The notes below the pieces were generated by a model. The model saw only the letters and a program-made list of their open reading frames with translations. It was not told where the DNA came from and ran no database searches. Of a stretch of DNA of 64,000 nt, positions 1 through 8,769 are shown piece by piece. The DNA is from Bdellovibrionales bacterium Ga0074137 (GTDB lineage: Bacteria > Bdellovibrionota > Bdellovibrionia > Bdellovibrionales > JAMPXM01). A program made the position numbers and the translations under genes. The stretch lies in contig LNDT01000001.1 of NCBI GenBank assembly GCA_001464715.1, positions 47,874-111,873 on the forward strand. The letters run 5' to 3'. Position 1 is the stretch's first letter. Each line of letters opens with the position of its first letter.

Positions 1-2
1 AG

Positions 3-692
3 GTCACCGAAGTTTTAGATAAAAATGGAATTCGTTCGGAAGCCATCCACGGAAACAAATCTCAAACCGCGAGACAAAAAGCGCTTGAGAATTTCCGTGC
101 CGGCCGTACACGCGTCTTGATCGCCACCGATATCGCGGCTCGCGGTATCGATATCGATGAGATTTCTCACGTTATTAATTTTGAACTTCCCAATGTCGCG
201 GAAACGTATGTTCACCGCATTGGCCGAACAGCGCGTGCGGGACTCAGCGGAAAAGCGATTTCTTTTTGTGATGAAGAAGAACGAGCTTACTTGCGAGATA
301 TCGAAAGGCTGATCGGAAAGAAAATTCCGCTCGATACTGATCACCCCTATCACATTCAGTACAACGGTCCCGTTCGCCCGGCTCCGCCCGAACAACGCGG
401 TGGTGGTGGTCGACGTGGTGGCGGCGGAGGAAGGCATCAAGAAGGTCGCTCGGGAGGCCGTCCGCAAGGTGGCGGTCGTTCGGGGGCTCGCTCAGGAAGT
501 CGCGGCGACTCACGCCCTTCTTCTTCGGCTAGCAGCCGTCCGCAGCCCTCAGGTGGTGGCGGACCAAAACCTGCTGCAAACGGCTCAGGCCCACGCCCTG
601 TGTCCGGTGGACCGCGCCCCGTGTCCAATGGACCACGTCCCGTGATCGGCGGACCACGCCGCGACTCGGGCCGCTCGTCCGGCAATCGTTAA
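3..692 (+). CDS. DEAD-box ATP-dependent RNA helicase (RhlE-like), C-terminal part
   Basis: The gene runs in from before the window; about 229 residues are visible in the frame starting at base 3. They form the second RecA-like domain of a DEAD-box helicase: the segment [15 protein letters not shown] (motif V), then [12 protein letters not shown] (motif VI, with the arginine finger region). DEAD-box proteins unwind short RNA duplexes in ribosome assembly and RNA decay. After about residue 120 the protein becomes a Gly/Arg/Pro/Ser-rich basic tail ([12 protein letters not shown] and GPRPV repeats), as is usual for RhlE-type enzymes, where it acts as an RNA-binding extension. The stop codon overlaps the end of the convergent methyltransferase gene by four bases. 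The RhlE assignment rests on the tail and motif VI; other DEAD-box paralogues are possible. Confidence 0.9.
   Translation, partial: VTEVLDKNGIRSEAIHGNKSQTARQKALENFRAGRTRVLIATDIAARGIDIDEISHVINFELPNVAETYVHRIGRTARAGLSGKAISFCDEEERAYLRDIERLIGKKIPLDTDHPYHIQYNGPVRPAPPEQRGGGGRRGGGGGRHQEGRSGGRPQGGGRSGARSGSRGDSRPSSSASSRPQPSGGGGPKPAANGSGPRPVSGGPRPVSNGPRPVIGGPRRDSGRSSGNR
588..662 (+). repeat. 21-bp in-frame repeat in the helicase tail
   Basis: Three and a half imperfect copies of a 21-base unit encode successive GPRPV(S/I)(G/N) heptapeptides at the end of the helicase tail. The period is a multiple of three, so copy number can change without breaking the frame. Confidence 0.75.
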
Positions 693-1507
693 TCCACAAG
701 CTCGAAGAGCTTCATCTTCACTGGGAATTCGTGAAGGAGGTTGTCCAAGTGCGACTTCGCCAAAGCGTTTCCTTTTTGAATTTTCGTCGCCAGAATTAAC
801 TCGTTTTTCATCGAGTGCTCCCAGCCGATGAGCTCGGTCACTCTCACTTTGTACCCGCGAGACTCTAAGAATAGTGCGCGAATCACATTGGTTAAATGAG
901 ACCCGAATTCGCGGCGATGAAGGCCGTGGCGCCATAGAGATCGACCCACGGTCGAATTCATTTCTTTTTCTTCGAGAAGTCTTGCGACTTCGGCCTGGCA
1001 GCAAGGGACGAGTGCGATGAACTTCGCATCTTTTTTGAGTGCAAATGCAATGGCTTCATCGGTCGCTGTGTCGCAGGCGTGAAGCGCCACGACGGCATCG
1101 ATAGCTTCGGGAAGCTCCGTATTTTGAGAGGCATCAAGAATCGTCGACTGAACAAACGTCGTTCGATCAAATCCCGAATCAGCCGCAATTTTTCGGCACG
1201 TCGCGATCAAATCTTCGCGGGCTTCAATCGCAAAAAGATGACTCTCGTCGACACCTCTCATCCAAAGATCGTAGAGCATAAATCCCAAGTAGGATTTTCC
1301 CGCGCCGAGATCAGCGATCGTTTTTAGGCCTTCAAGCTGTGGTGTCAGAAACTGAACCAAGTGCTGAACTTGTTTGAGCTTTCGGCGCGAGTCCTGATTG
1401 AGCGCGCCATCCCGTGTGAGAATATGAAGCGACTTTAAAAGATCCATCGATTGGCCGGGCCATAGACTTTTAATCTCGTTAGTATTGGAAACGCTCTTGT
1501 TCGCCAT
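689..1507 (-). CDS. Class I SAM-dependent methyltransferase
   Basis: A 272-residue protein with a Rossmann-type methyltransferase core. The SAM-binding motif I is visible as [11 protein letters not shown] near residue 65, followed by an acidic strand end (AIEAR) and then [11 protein letters not shown] and a PCCQ motif near residue 170. The AHACD...PCCQ pair is typical of the Methyltransf_32-like group, cytosolic methyltransferases related to GSTCD and TRM13-type RNA modifiers, so an RNA substrate is plausible but not shown. The gene is convergent with the helicase gene (4-base overlap) and divergent from ddl, with about 65 bases between the two starts. The fold assignment is firm; the substrate is unknown. 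Confidence 0.8.
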   Translation of the reverse strand: MANKSVSNTNEIKSLWPGQSMDLLKSLHILTRDGALNQDSRRKLKQVQHLVQFLTPQLEGLKTIADLGAGKSYLGFMLYDLWMRGVDESHLFAIEAREDLIATCRKIAADSGFDRTTFVQSTILDASQNTELPEAIDAVVALHACDTATDEAIAFALKKDAKFIALVPCCQAEVARLLEEKEMNSTVGRSLWRHGLHRREFGSHLTNVIRALFLESRGYKVRVTELIGWEHSMKNELILATKIQKGNALAKSHLDNLLHEFPVKMKLFELVD

Positions 1508-1572
1508 AGTGTCGACACCCTACTCGAGTCTTTCTCAATGACTCAATTCAAAAAGTCCGACACCATGAAAGA

Positions 1573-2691
1573 ATGACGGCATCGAAGTTAAATCAAGCAG
1601 GTCGCTCCGCAAAAACGATGACTCGAATTCTAATGTTCGGAGGACCCTCCGAAGAGAGATTTGTTTCGGTGGCCTCAGCCCAAAATCTAGCAAGCAGAAT
1701 GGCTCGCGAAAGCGATCTTCCCTTTTCAGAGCTTTGGTTTGTTACGCCTCAAGGCGAAGTTCAAATTGTTTCAATGGAGACCCTTCAAAGCCACAAGGAC
1801 CCTTTCAAAACTCAGTTTGATCCGAAAGAAAAAGTCATACTGGGCGCCAGTATGGGTATTGCTATTTCCAAACTTTCGAAAGCGTCTCGCGAATCAACCG
1901 TCGCATTCCTTGGATTTCACGGAACCTTCGGCGAGGATGGCCGCATCCAAGGTCTCCTTGAGGAAAACGACATTGCTTTCACCGGAAGCAACTCGTCATC
2001 GAGTCATCTTTGTTTTGAAAAAAACCTCGCCAAAGAAGTCGCCGAGAAAAACGGTCTTGTCACAGCGCCTGGACTTTTGTTGTCAGCACCAGCGGGATCA
2101 CCTACTGATTTTGAAACGTCGATTCTTCCTCGCCTTCGAGATTTTTTCCAAAAATATGGGAAGATTGTTGTGAAGCCTGTGGCGAATGGGTCCAGCATCG
2201 GTCTTCATATTATTGGCAATCAGGCGCAGTTTGAAAAAGCCGCCATCGAAATCGGTAAATCTAAATCCATGGGAACTTTTCTTGCTGAAAAGTTCATTGA
2301 GGGTCGAGAGCTCACCGTGGGAATCATCGAAAAAAACGGACAGCTTATGGCGCTACCGCCGTCGGAGGTTGTTCTGGGTGCTGGCGGAACTTTCGATTAC
2401 GATGGAAAATATTTGGGACGAGGCACCACCGAAATTACACCCGCTCAAATCACTCCCTCGGAAGCATTGGCCGCTCAAAAAGCCGCCCTCACAGCCCACA
2501 AAGCTTTGGGCTGCTTTGGCTACACAAGAACCGACGTCATCTTGCGCCCTGAAGGCATCTTGTTCATTGAAACCAACACGCTTCCAGGCCTCACCAAAGC
2601 CTCCTTCATTCCACAACAGCTTGAAGCCGCGAAGATTTCGATGACAGGCTTTGTGGAAGAGCAGTTGAATCTCGCGCTTCGTCGTGATTAA
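1573..2691 (+). CDS. ddl: D-alanine--D-alanine ligase
   Basis: This ATP-grasp enzyme joins two D-alanines for peptidoglycan precursor synthesis in the cytosol. The N-terminal domain starts MTRILMFGGPSEER, matching the usual GG(x)SxE start of Ddl. ATP-grasp signatures follow: KPVANGSSIGL near residue 200, EKFIEGRELTVGII near 235, and the metal- and substrate-binding ETNTLPGLTKASFIPQQ near 337. The length of 372 residues is slightly above the usual 300-370. The extra N-terminal residues disappear if translation starts at the ATG at 1618, which fits the family better; neither start has a strong Shine-Dalgarno sequence. A PLP decarboxylase gene follows after 12 bases, so the two are probably co-transcribed. 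Confidence 0.92.
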   Translation: MTASKLNQAGRSAKTMTRILMFGGPSEERFVSVASAQNLASRMARESDLPFSELWFVTPQGEVQIVSMETLQSHKDPFKTQFDPKEKVILGASMGIAISKLSKASRESTVAFLGFHGTFGEDGRIQGLLEENDIAFTGSNSSSSHLCFEKNLAKEVAEKNGLVTAPGLLLSAPAGSPTDFETSILPRLRDFFQKYGKIVVKPVANGSSIGLHIIGNQAQFEKAAIEIGKSKSMGTFLAEKFIEGRELTVGIIEKNGQLMALPPSEVVLGAGGTFDYDGKYLGRGTTEITPAQITPSEALAAQKAALTAHKALGCFGYTRTDVILRPEGILFIETNTLPGLTKASFIPQQLEAAKISMTGFVEEQLNLALRRD

Positions 2692-2703
2692 CAAGCGCTT
2701 CCT

Positions 2704-4371
2704 ATGGCGAATTCGATACTCCTTGGCAATAAACAAACTGTTCTCCACCTGACCCACGATCTTGAAGTCGTCGCTTCCGAATGGAAGAAAGACGATTTAG
2801 CGCCGCTCACAAAGAGTCTCCTGGCAGGCCAATCATCAATAATCATCCAAGAGGGGCACTTCGAAATTCAACTTGATCTTGGGATTCGCACCGACGTTCT
2901 TCGTCTCACCAAGGGCCAATCCATGAACATTCCCGCCGGGGCCGCGGCTTCTTTAAAATGCGAATCAACCAATGGACAAACGCTTCACATCAACACTGGC
3001 AAAAGCGCCAATCAAGATGAAGATACTGATAAAAATATTAATAGAGATTTTGGTCCACGAAAATTTTCGACGCCAACACTCAGTGACTTAAAAGAGAAAT
3101 TGAGCCTAGGCCTAAGCTCCGAGCCCAGCAACTGGCGCGACCTCGAAAATAGCTTGCACGAAATTTCAGAGCACTCCGTCTCGACCGCTTCACCCTACTT
3201 TATGAATCAGCTTTTCAGCGGAGTGCTACCCGAAACTCTAGCCAGTGAAGCCGTCATCAATCGATTCAGAACCACGCTCGCCACGTTCGAAGCCAGTCCC
3301 ACATTTACGGCCGTGGAAATTGAAGTGATTGATCAATTGGGAGAACTTGTCGGCTGGAAAAATCAAGAGCGAGACGGCGTTGGTCTTCCCGGAGGAAGCG
3401 CCGCGAACTTTATGGCGATCCATTGTGCTCGTCATCTGAAAAGCCCTTTGTTCCGCACGCGCGGACCTCAGGGCGAAAAATTTAAAATTTTCGTTTCCGA
3501 ATTGGCCCACTACTCGCTTTCGAAGGCCTGTCTTGCCACAGGCCTTGGCACTGATGCTCTTGTTTCAGTTGCCGTTGACGAACAAGGACGCATGAGCGCC
3601 AAAGACTTAAAACGAGACATTGAAATTTCTAAAAGTCGCGGTGAAACTCCACTTCTCGTTTGCGCAACAGCCGGCACAACCGTGGCAGGTGCCTTTGATC
3701 CGATAGATCAGATAGCAGAACTTTGCGAAGAATTATCCCTTTGGCTTCACGTCGATGCCGCGTGGGGAGGCCCTGCGCTCTTCTCAAGTAAAGCGCGTAT
3801 CTTGATGAAGGGCGTTCACCGCGCCGACTCTGTGACTTTCGACGCTCATAAATTACTGGGAAGCCGTCTCACGTCGAGTTTCTTTTTGACCCGGCACCGA
3901 GACCTTCTGAATCAGGCCAACGATGGCGGCGGAGAGGATTACCTCTTTCATTCGACAACGACCGAGCTCGATCGCGGACGTTCATCTTGGCAATGCGGAC
4001 GTGGCGCCGATGCTTTGAGCCTGTGGGCTCTTTGGAAACTGCACGGCACCAAAGGCCTTGGAAACTTTGTCGACCGTCTTTTAGCCGTGCGTGACGAAAG
4101 TGTTGAGTGGATAAAAAGCGAGCCACGTCTCGCGCTGGTTTTTGAACCTACCTACCTAAATATCTGCGTGAGACTAAAGAACTCGAGCGGAAGCGTAGAT
4201 AAAAATTCGGCCATCAAAGCCAGAGAAGCCATGAAGGCCGAGGACTTTTCGTTCGTGAACTTCTCTGAAGACAGCGAAGGTTCATTTCTTCGCTTGATCC
4301 TTGCGCATCCCAAAATCGACATCCACGTTATCAAAGCCATTCTCACTCGCGCTCTCGAAATCACGAAGTGA
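2704..4371 (+). CDS. Group II PLP-dependent decarboxylase with N-terminal cupin-like extension
   Basis: A 555-residue protein. Residues about 110-555 form an AspC-fold decarboxylase of the glutamate/sulfinoalanine/aromatic amino acid decarboxylase family: GLPGGSAANFMA near 227, ATAGTTVAGAFDP near 321, HVDAAWGG at 349-356 (the Asp pairs with the PLP ring nitrogen), and the PLP lysine in FDAHKLLG at about residue 383. Residues 1-100 are not part of the usual family. They read as a short beta-rich, RmlC/cupin-like domain (IIIQEGHFEIQL, then NIPAGAAASLK), joined to the core by an acidic linker. The substrate cannot be read from the sequence; HVDAAWGG resembles glutamate or cysteine-sulfinate decarboxylases. 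It lies 12 bases after ddl in a probable operon. Confidence 0.82.
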   Translation: MANSILLGNKQTVLHLTHDLEVVASEWKKDDLAPLTKSLLAGQSSIIIQEGHFEIQLDLGIRTDVLRLTKGQSMNIPAGAAASLKCESTNGQTLHINTGKSANQDEDTDKNINRDFGPRKFSTPTLSDLKEKLSLGLSSEPSNWRDLENSLHEISEHSVSTASPYFMNQLFSGVLPETLASEAVINRFRTTLATFEASPTFTAVEIEVIDQLGELVGWKNQERDGVGLPGGSAANFMAIHCARHLKSPLFRTRGPQGEKFKIFVSELAHYSLSKACLATGLGTDALVSVAVDEQGRMSAKDLKRDIEISKSRGETPLLVCATAGTTVAGAFDPIDQIAELCEELSLWLHVDAAWGGPALFSSKARILMKGVHRADSVTFDAHKLLGSRLTSSFFLTRHRDLLNQANDGGGEDYLFHSTTTELDRGRSSWQCGRGADALSLWALWKLHGTKGLGNFVDRLLAVRDESVEWIKSEPRLALVFEPTYLNICVRLKNSSGSVDKNSAIKAREAMKAEDFSFVNFSEDSEGSFLRLILAHPKIDIHVIKAILTRALEITK

Positions 4372-4563
4372 GCAGTGCCGCCGCTCGAAGCCATTTCCAG
4401 TGACAGTTTTGGGCCTCCACTGGGGTAACTTTCACAAAAGGAAATGCCAAAAGGGGCGAATTACCAGAAGACAAGAGCCCAGGATCCCAGAGAGGCTCCG
4501 GCCCCACGATTGCTCACCATGTTCGTGAAGAGCATATGAACAATGTCCCAGAGGTACTGAAGT

Positions 4564-5070
4564 ATGAACGTCATCCCAACAATTCTCCGAGTCCTATCAC
4601 TTGGCCTTACCATGTTCTTCGCGCTGGGACTTTCCAGCGTTACTGCACAGGCTGGAGTGATTTCAACCACAGAAACGACGGTATCTTACGCGAAAGAAAC
4701 AATTGCAAAAGCTTTGGGAGAAGACCTCATGCTTCTTCCAGGCTCCATCCAAATTGATGAAAAACAGGCGAAGATCGTGGATCTTGGTGGTCTTGCGCGC
4801 TCCGTTGTGGGTCGCGAGAGAAACGAATACTCCGTTCGCTTTAAAGCCGTTGACCGAAGAAACGTACAGTACACCGGCCGAGTCAATTTGACCGTTGAAG
4901 CCGTCTCAGATCCGGCGAACTACGATAGGAAAGAAGACAACAACACGACTCTTCGTCTTCAAGACCTCAGCACCCTTCGCAACATCAAAGTTCAACTCTA
5001 TGGCCACGAAGATTATCCAAAGACCATCACTTTGAAAGAACTGAACTTGAAACAGATCGAAACACGCTAG
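4564..5070 (+). CDS. Secreted protein of unknown function
   Basis: A 168-residue protein that I do not recognise. It begins with a clear Sec signal peptide (basic/polar start, hydrophobic VLSLGLTMFFALGL stretch, cleavage near TAQAG at about residue 31). The mature part is about 138 residues with no cysteines, rich in charged residues and beta-prone segments. The closely spaced thymidine kinase gene begins 13 bases downstream, so the two may share a transcript although no functional link is obvious. The 192 bases upstream of the start (4372-4563) hold no recognisable gene. Likely periplasmic. Confidence 0.65.
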   Translation: MNVIPTILRVLSLGLTMFFALGLSSVTAQAGVISTTETTVSYAKETIAKALGEDLMLLPGSIQIDEKQAKIVDLGGLARSVVGRERNEYSVRFKAVDRRNVQYTGRVNLTVEAVSDPANYDRKEDNNTTLRLQDLSTLRNIKVQLYGHEDYPKTITLKELNLKQIETR

Positions 5071-5083
5071 TAAAGTTTCGCGC

Positions 5084-5644
5084 ATGGCGAAACTTTACTT
5101 CCGCTACTCAAGCATGAACGCCGGAAAATCGACGGCGCTCCTGCAAGTTGCCCACAATTACGAAGAGCAAGGTCAAAGGGTTCGCCTTTTCACGGCGGCT
5201 ATTGACGACCGTTATCAGGTCGGAATGATCACCTCGCGCTTGGGGCCCCAGCGAGAGGCCTCTATTTTTGATGCCACCACGGATTTTTCTGTAGAAGATT
5301 TTACGGATCTCGCGTGTGTTCTCATCGATGAGGCTCAGTTCTTAACGCCGCCACAGGTTGCGCAAATTCACAAGTTGGCGCAGGTGCGAAATACGCCCGT
5401 CATTTGTTACGGCCTACGGACTGACTTTCGGGGCGAACCGTTTCCTGGCTCAGCCCAGCTTCTGGCCTTGGCTGATGATATCGAAGAACTAAAGAACATC
5501 TGCACCTGCGGAAAAAAAGCGACCATGAATATTCGGGTCGACCAACATGGCCGAAGAATTAGAAGTGGCGAACAAATCGTCATCGGCGGAAACGATTCTT
5601 ACCGTCAGGTTTGTGGACGCTGCTTCTATTCAAATATCTCGTGA
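5084..5644 (+). CDS. tdk: Thymidine kinase (type II)
   Basis: Phosphorylates thymidine to dTMP in pyrimidine salvage. The 186-residue length is normal for the TK1-like family. Seen in the sequence: a P-loop YSSMNAGKST (residues 8-17), the Walker B-type VLIDEAQFL near 85, the YGLRTDFRGEPFPGS substrate loop near 107-121, and zinc-binding cysteine pairs CTCGKKA near 143 and CGRC near 180. It follows the secreted-protein gene by 13 bases and overlaps the convergent phosphatase gene by 19 bases. A perfect 8-bp hairpin at 5653-5671 lies just past the stop but has no T-run, so I do not call it a terminator. Confidence 0.93.
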   Translation: MAKLYFRYSSMNAGKSTALLQVAHNYEEQGQRVRLFTAAIDDRYQVGMITSRLGPQREASIFDATTDFSVEDFTDLACVLIDEAQFLTPPQVAQIHKLAQVRNTPVICYGLRTDFRGEPFPGSAQLLALADDIEELKNICTCGKKATMNIRVDQHGRRIRSGEQIVIGGNDSYRQVCGRCFYSNIS

Positions 5645-7281
5645 AGAACGCGGCCGTCAGAACCTGACGGCGGGATCAGCCCAAGTATGAATGAAAGAGT
5701 CGGTGCGATATCGACGATCTCAACGTCTTTTGCGTAGACTCCGGGGCGAGCACCACCACCTGCAATGATCAGTGGCACCGACTGATCGTAGCTATAGCCC
5801 GTCATGTGCGTGGCGAACGCTCCTTTTTCTGTCCAAAAAGGTTTTGGGATCAAAACGACATCTCCGCTCACCGCAGGAATATAGGTCTTCATGATTTGTC
5901 TTTGAAAACGACCCGGAGGAAGCTTTCGCTCTTCCCAGTCCGTGCGAGTGAAGACCTGATGAACGCCCTCTCTTGTCGGAAGACCTGCTTCATTGGGTTT
6001 TAGAATCAACTTCTTTAATACCGTTTCAACTTGCGAGCGGGATTTTTTCTTGTCCGCGAGCACACTGGGCTCAAGATAGAAATTAAAAGCTCCACCGCGC
6101 GCAATCCATTCACCGGCTGAACTTTTTCCGAATTCTTTCTCTAAGCCCGCATTAAGCTCAATGAGAAGATCCTTCATGACGAAATGCCCCGCAGGCATAC
6201 CATCAGCTTTCGCAAGGTCGACGGCCGGCGCTACACCATGATCGCCCGTAAAGACGAAAACGGTATTATTTAATCCAACCGTCTTATCAATAGCCGTCAG
6301 AAGCTCACCAACACTTTCATCTTCATACATCGTGAGCTCTTCAAGTTCCAGCGACTGCGGGCCTAAGGCATGTCCTAGAAGATCATGCGAAGAGTAGCTC
6401 ACACCAAGAAAATCAGGCCCCCGACCCGTTCCCATTTTAAATTCTTTCAGAGCCCGGATGGCAGCGTCCGTCGTAAGTTTCACGCCGTACTGAGTTGCAA
6501 ATGACTCTTTCGATCCAGCGCTGACCTCGCGGATCATTCCGCGCTTTTCATCAAAGGGCTTTGTGAGTCCTGAGGGCTTTCCCTTCACTGTCCATTTGAA
6601 AGTCGTTCCTTTTTCTTTATCCAAAGTTTTATTGAGATCGATGACCCACGGTGGGAGTTCCCCTTTTGGAAGGTAGTATTTGGAAGACACCCACTTTCCC
6701 TCTTCAATCCACAAAGCCAAGTCCGCGCGGTGCCCGCCGAGCATGATCGCTGATCGATCTTTGATAGAAACCGTCACGACTTTTGAACCATAGCCCGCGA
6801 GCTTTAGTTCATCGCCAATCGTAGATCCAATGAGCCGTTTGGGACTAAGCCCCTCGTTAGGTTTCGAATCTCGACCGACGATAGGACTATTTTCGTCCAA
6901 TGCGCAGTAGACTGCCGACTTCTTCGAGGCGTCCCACCACGTGTTCAGTGGAATTCCCATTTGATACGGATAGGCACCCGTCACAATCGTAGCGTGTCCA
7001 GGGCACGTCATACTTTGGAGCATATCGTATTTTGCGACCGGGAAATACGCGCCCGTTCTCATAAGACGGGTGAGGCCGCCATTTTTTTGAGCCTGAAGTC
7101 TTTCTTGAAACCTGGTTAGGAAATCTGAACGACACTGATCGATAACGATCGTGACAACGAGCTTAGGTTTTTTCGAAGCCTGCTTGAGCGCCATGGAACT
7201 TTGAGCTGACGCTTTAGAGAGTCCGAAGGCGAAGACCGAAAAGATGACAATAGCCAGCGCACCAAAATTTTTATGTTTCAT
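5626..7281 (-). CDS. Secreted alkaline phosphatase superfamily enzyme (PafA/phosphodiesterase type)
   Basis: A 551-residue exported enzyme with a signal peptide (hydrophobic ALAIVIFSVFAFGL, cleavage near ASAQS at residue 26). Alkaline-phosphatase superfamily signatures are present in order: the first metal-binding Asp in VVTIVIDQCRSD near 44-55, the nucleophile Thr in MTCPGHATIVTGAYP near 91-105, and later metal ligands in SSHDLLGHALGP near 298 and GDHGVAPA near 346. The threonine nucleophile and PafA-like spacing point to a phosphomonoesterase or phosphodiesterase acting on phosphate esters in the periplasm. It is probably a single gene: the downstream gene is convergent and the upstream one diverges. 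Confidence 0.85.
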   Translation of the reverse strand: MKHKNFGALAIVIFSVFAFGLSKASAQSSMALKQASKKPKLVVTIVIDQCRSDFLTRFQERLQAQKNGGLTRLMRTGAYFPVAKYDMLQSMTCPGHATIVTGAYPYQMGIPLNTWWDASKKSAVYCALDENSPIVGRDSKPNEGLSPKRLIGSTIGDELKLAGYGSKVVTVSIKDRSAIMLGGHRADLALWIEEGKWVSSKYYLPKGELPPWVIDLNKTLDKEKGTTFKWTVKGKPSGLTKPFDEKRGMIREVSAGSKESFATQYGVKLTTDAAIRALKEFKMGTGRGPDFLGVSYSSHDLLGHALGPQSLELEELTMYEDESVGELLTAIDKTVGLNNTVFVFTGDHGVAPAVDLAKADGMPAGHFVMKDLLIELNAGLEKEFGKSSAGEWIARGGAFNFYLEPSVLADKKKSRSQVETVLKKLILKPNEAGLPTREGVHQVFTRTDWEERKLPPGRFQRQIMKTYIPAVSGDVVLIPKPFWTEKGAFATHMTGYSYDQSVPLIIAGGGARPGVYAKDVEIVDIAPTLSFILGLIPPSGSDGRVLHEIFE

Positions 7282-7434
7282 ATTTGGCCAACACTATTTC
7301 GCGAGACCCGCGTCAGCCAAGGTTTTTAAGCATCTTTGACAAAGATCTGATGAAACCCGACTCGCCCACTGTCGAGATATCGGCCATCTTTTGGAACTCG
7401 ACTCGACACACTTAAGCCCCCCCTCGACCCTAGT

Positions 7435-8733
7435 ATGATGTCGAAACAAATCGCATCACCACCGATAAAAAATTCTACGATGTTCCCACGCATTTATAAA
7501 CTTGGTGGGAAGGTCGCCCTCGGACTGATGCTGACCATCCCAGGATTTTCCAACAGCGCTCACGCCGATTCGTCCTACATCTTGACGGATCTTATGCTTT
7601 TACAAAAGCAGAGCATTGAACCCTTGATGGTCCACCGTGAAACTGGGACTGCATTTGCGGCCGTCACCGATCGTCAGCGAAATACGATCGCGCACGAGGC
7701 TCACGATCACAACCGTTGCGGTGGGCACGAACTCATCACGTCTCTTCCGCCAGGGGCTAGCCCCGGTCAGGCCCGCGAATTTGCTCAAAATGTCTTTAGC
7801 CAGTTGGATCTTCAGCTAGAAAAAGATCGTGATTTCCAAGTTCGTAGGACCAGCGGTATTGGTATTAACCCGCGGCCCGCTTCGCCAAATCCCGCGATCC
7901 AGTCCTCGGTCAATGAGGTTTCGGAATCGAACCTCCGCGCGACAGTCGACTTTTTGTCGAAGTACCCTTCGCGCAATCATAAAAGCAAAGACGGAAAAGA
8001 TGCGGTCATTGCATTTAAAGCTTATGTGGAAAAGACGCTGGCCGGTGCTTCGATCCCATTTTCTGTCGATTTAGTAACTCATTCGTCGACACCGATGAGC
8101 TCACTGCGTCTGACGTTTCCAGGACTTTCAAAAAAAGAGGAAGTCGTTATCGCCGGTGGGCACATCGACTCGATCAATAGTTCGTTTTTTGGCGGATCAA
8201 AATCGGCTCCAGGAGTTGACGACAATGCGTCAGGCTCGGCCAATATTCTTGAAGCCGCCAGGATTTTGGCCAAAGGACCGCAGCCAGAGAGAACGATCGA
8301 AATTTACTGGTATGCGGGAGAAGAAGGAGGCCTTCTTGGATCTTCGGAAATCGCATCCGCTGCGAAATCATCAGGTCGTAAAATCGTCGGTGTCCTTCAA
8401 CTCGATATGACGCTTTTTCCTGGCGACGGTGAGTTTACATTAGGAAGCATGACGGACTTCACTTCGCTGGAAATGCGGGAACTTCTTGTGACGATAAACC
8501 GCGATTACATTGGTGCAAAAATTCTCGAAGACAAGTGCGGCTACGGGTGTTCGGATCACGCAAGTTGGTACCGTAATGGCTTCCCAACTCTCATGCCGTT
8601 TGAAGCGACGACAAAAAAAATGAACAAGGCCATTCACACTGACAGGGACGTTGTTTCAACATCTCTCAGTTTCCGCCACTCCGCGATGTTCAGTAAAATC
8701 GCGGTCGCTTTCTTGATGACGTTAGCAAACTAG
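7435..8733 (+). CDS. Secreted M28-family zinc aminopeptidase
   Basis: A two-zinc peptidase with a complete ligand set: GGHIDS (His), PGVDDNASGSAN (bridging Asp), WYAGEEGGLLGS (catalytic Glu followed by the second Glu), QLDMT (Asp), and a C-terminal KAIHTDRD (His). M28 enzymes remove N-terminal amino acids from peptides. A signal peptide is present only after residue 16 (MFPRIYKLGGKVALG..., cleavage after SAHA near residue 45), so translation may start at the ATG at 7480; no strong ribosome binding site marks either start. A roughly 100-residue propeptide-like segment precedes the catalytic domain. Role: periplasmic or extracellular peptide breakdown, consistent with a proteolytic or predatory lifestyle. 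Confidence 0.9.
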   Translation: MMSKQIASPPIKNSTMFPRIYKLGGKVALGLMLTIPGFSNSAHADSSYILTDLMLLQKQSIEPLMVHRETGTAFAAVTDRQRNTIAHEAHDHNRCGGHELITSLPPGASPGQAREFAQNVFSQLDLQLEKDRDFQVRRTSGIGINPRPASPNPAIQSSVNEVSESNLRATVDFLSKYPSRNHKSKDGKDAVIAFKAYVEKTLAGASIPFSVDLVTHSSTPMSSLRLTFPGLSKKEEVVIAGGHIDSINSSFFGGSKSAPGVDDNASGSANILEAARILAKGPQPERTIEIYWYAGEEGGLLGSSEIASAAKSSGRKIVGVLQLDMTLFPGDGEFTLGSMTDFTSLEMRELLVTINRDYIGAKILEDKCGYGCSDHASWYRNGFPTLMPFEATTKKMNKAIHTDRDVVSTSLSFRHSAMFSKIAVAFLMTLAN

Positions 8734-8769
8734 AATTGGCCTAATGTGCCTCTTGGGGCGCCTATCGGA

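Noticed and set aside
5653..5671. 8-bp perfect hairpin after the thymidine kinase gene as terminator
   Set aside because: No T-run follows on either strand, and the hairpin lies in the coding region of the phosphatase; kept only as a remark.
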